15,063 bases of DNA from Planctomycetaceae bacterium UBA4732 (GTDB lineage: Bacteria > Planctomycetota > Planctomycetia > Gemmatales > Gemmataceae), in the NCBI GenBank assembly GCA_002404095.1, contig DHJA01000124.1, positions 2,916-17,978 on the forward strand. The letters run 5' to 3'. Each line of letters begins with the position of its first letter. The first letter of the stretch is position 1. This document shows positions 14,292-15,063 of the stretch, in pieces. Under the pieces are notes generated by a model. That model was not told the origin of the DNA. It ran no database searches and worked only from the letters and a program-made list of their open reading frames with translations. The position numbers and the translations under genes were made by a program.

Positions 14292-14318
14292 TTCGATTCA
14301 GCCGATCTACCCTATAAT
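14292..14318 (+). promoter_or_regulatory. Probable promoter of the response regulator
   Basis: TATAAT at 14313-14318 is a perfect -10 box. A -35 is weak: TTCGAT at 14292 with a 15-base spacer, or TGTTCG at 14290 with 17. Start of transcription would be near 14325, leaving a leader of about 50 bases with no strong Shine-Dalgarno before the ATG at 14376. Confidence 0.5.
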
Positions 14319-14375
14319 GGTTCTGGCGGGTTGGCCAAACCATTTCGATAACTTCTCGGCCCGGCAAAGTGGACC

Positions 14376-14927
14376 ATGGTTGTTAAAACGGTAGCGCCTG
14401 ATTACGTAGACATTCTAATCGCCGAAGACGATGAACTCATGCGGCGCAGCCTGCGACGCATCTTTGAGGGAGAAGGCTACCGCTGCGCGGAAGCGGAGGA
14501 CGGTCGAGCAGCCGTCGAATTAGCGTTGCGCGCTCCCCCACGGTGCGCCATACTGGATTTGACGATGCCAGTGCTGGACGGGTTCGGGGTTGCCCGCGCT
14601 CTCCGACTGAACGTCCGCACACGGGGAGTCCACATCAACTGCCTTACAGGACGCTCCGATGCGTCATCGCGCGCGGAAGCCACGGGCGCCGGCATCGAGA
14701 CCTTCTTGACCAAGCCGTTTGATCCTTCTCAGCTGCTTCAAATCGTCCACAAACAGCTGAAGCGTCCGCAGGTACTCCAGGCTTCGGGTCTGTCCCTCCC
14801 CGACGCCCGCGAGCAGCTGGACCGTTGGGAGTACGCCGGGCACGCAGGACTCGAAGCGGTTTGCGAGGACGGCGGGTACTTCACGGTTCGCTGTACCGCG
14901 GCCTCGGCAGGTTGTAGATCCAAATAA
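14376..14927 (+). CDS. Orphan CheY-like response regulator with short C-terminal tail
   Basis: 183 aa. The receiver domain covers about 10-127 and has all the key residues: acidic pocket E17, D18, D19, phospho-acceptor D61 (ILDLTMP), T91 (CLTG) and K113 (LTKPF). After it comes a 50-residue tail (REQLDRWEYAGHAGLEAV, then GGYFTVRC) that matches no DNA-binding or enzymatic output domain I know. It could bind a partner or be a small divergent output module. No histidine kinase is adjacent within the window; the region to the left is transposon debris, so a neighbouring partner may have been lost or may lie elsewhere. Likely cytoplasmic. Confidence 0.85.
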   Translation: MVVKTVAPDYVDILIAEDDELMRRSLRRIFEGEGYRCAEAEDGRAAVELALRAPPRCAILDLTMPVLDGFGVARALRLNVRTRGVHINCLTGRSDASSRAEATGAGIETFLTKPFDPSQLLQIVHKQLKRPQVLQASGLSLPDAREQLDRWEYAGHAGLEAVCEDGGYFTVRCTAASAGCRSK

Positions 14928-15002
14928 GGTTGGCGCGGTCCTGACCAACTCGATATTGCAGCCGTGTCGGTTCCATTCTGTTTCTGAGTGTCTATCCGCA
15001 AA

Positions 15003-15063
15003 GGGCGGGGAGACCCCGCCCCTACAGCGATTTTCGTAGGGTAGGGGCGGGGTTCCCCCGCCC
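15003..15063. repeat. GC-rich double-hairpin repeat at window end
   Basis: GGGCGGGG-AGA-CCCCGCCC (15003-15021) is a perfect 8-bp hairpin. A second copy, GGGCGGGG-TT-CCCCCGCCC (15045-15063), follows in inverted orientation, so the two 23-base arms (15003-15025, 15041-15063) are also nearly reverse complements (2 mismatches). The element may continue past the window. It lies about 75 bases after the response regulator stop and may act as a terminator or be a dispersed repeat. Confidence 0.65.

Noticed and set aside
14096..14317. Plus-strand 73-aa frame between the IS3 element and the response regulator
   Set aside because: It overlaps the IS66-like fragment on the other strand and the promoter of the next gene; no ribosome-binding site or family.

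Overview
The window looks like chromosomal DNA from a planctomycete, most likely Gemmataceae or a relative. The grounds are GC-rich coding sequence, a Tat-exported DUF1501 protein, a seven-blade WD40 protein with a HEAT-like tail, a double zinc-ribbon membrane protein, an FHA-GAF-SpoIIE phosphatase, and many small palindromic repeats between genes. This placement is inference from gene families; no marker RNA is present.

Layout. 1-3096: two minus-strand genes, a zinc-ribbon/TM protein and a PfkB sugar kinase resembling heptose-7-phosphate kinases. 3097-3851: a non-coding element built from four alternating copies of an 11-bp core and flanked by an 11-bp direct repeat, then a short antitoxin-like gene whose 3' end runs into the repeat, then the promoter and leader of the next operon. 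3852-5569: a plus-strand pair, a secreted alpha/beta-hydrolase and a creatininase-family amidohydrolase. 5587-5649: a perfect 30-bp-stem hairpin between convergent genes; part of one arm recurs at the very start of the window. 5674-7047: DUF1501 (minus). 7158-7535: a small unrecognised gene, possibly on a leaderless mRNA. 7545-12767: three minus-strand genes, recJ (apparently with a CTG start), an FHA-GAF-PP2C phosphatase, and the WD40-HEAT protein, separated by an inverted-repeat element and a hairpin. 12830-14077: an IS3-family element whose orfB carries two frameshifts. Its right end cuts off the N-terminal part of an IS66-like transposase gene. 14376-14927: an orphan CheY-like response regulator with a consensus -10 box upstream. 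15003-15063: a GC-rich double hairpin running off the window end.

Apart from the hydrolase/creatininase pair, the genes do not form an obvious pathway. I see no convincing new multi-gene system. The points most worth checking are the CTG start of recJ, two possible leaderless genes, the nested and decayed transposons, and the structured repeat elements, one of which seems to have replaced whatever followed the antitoxin-like gene.
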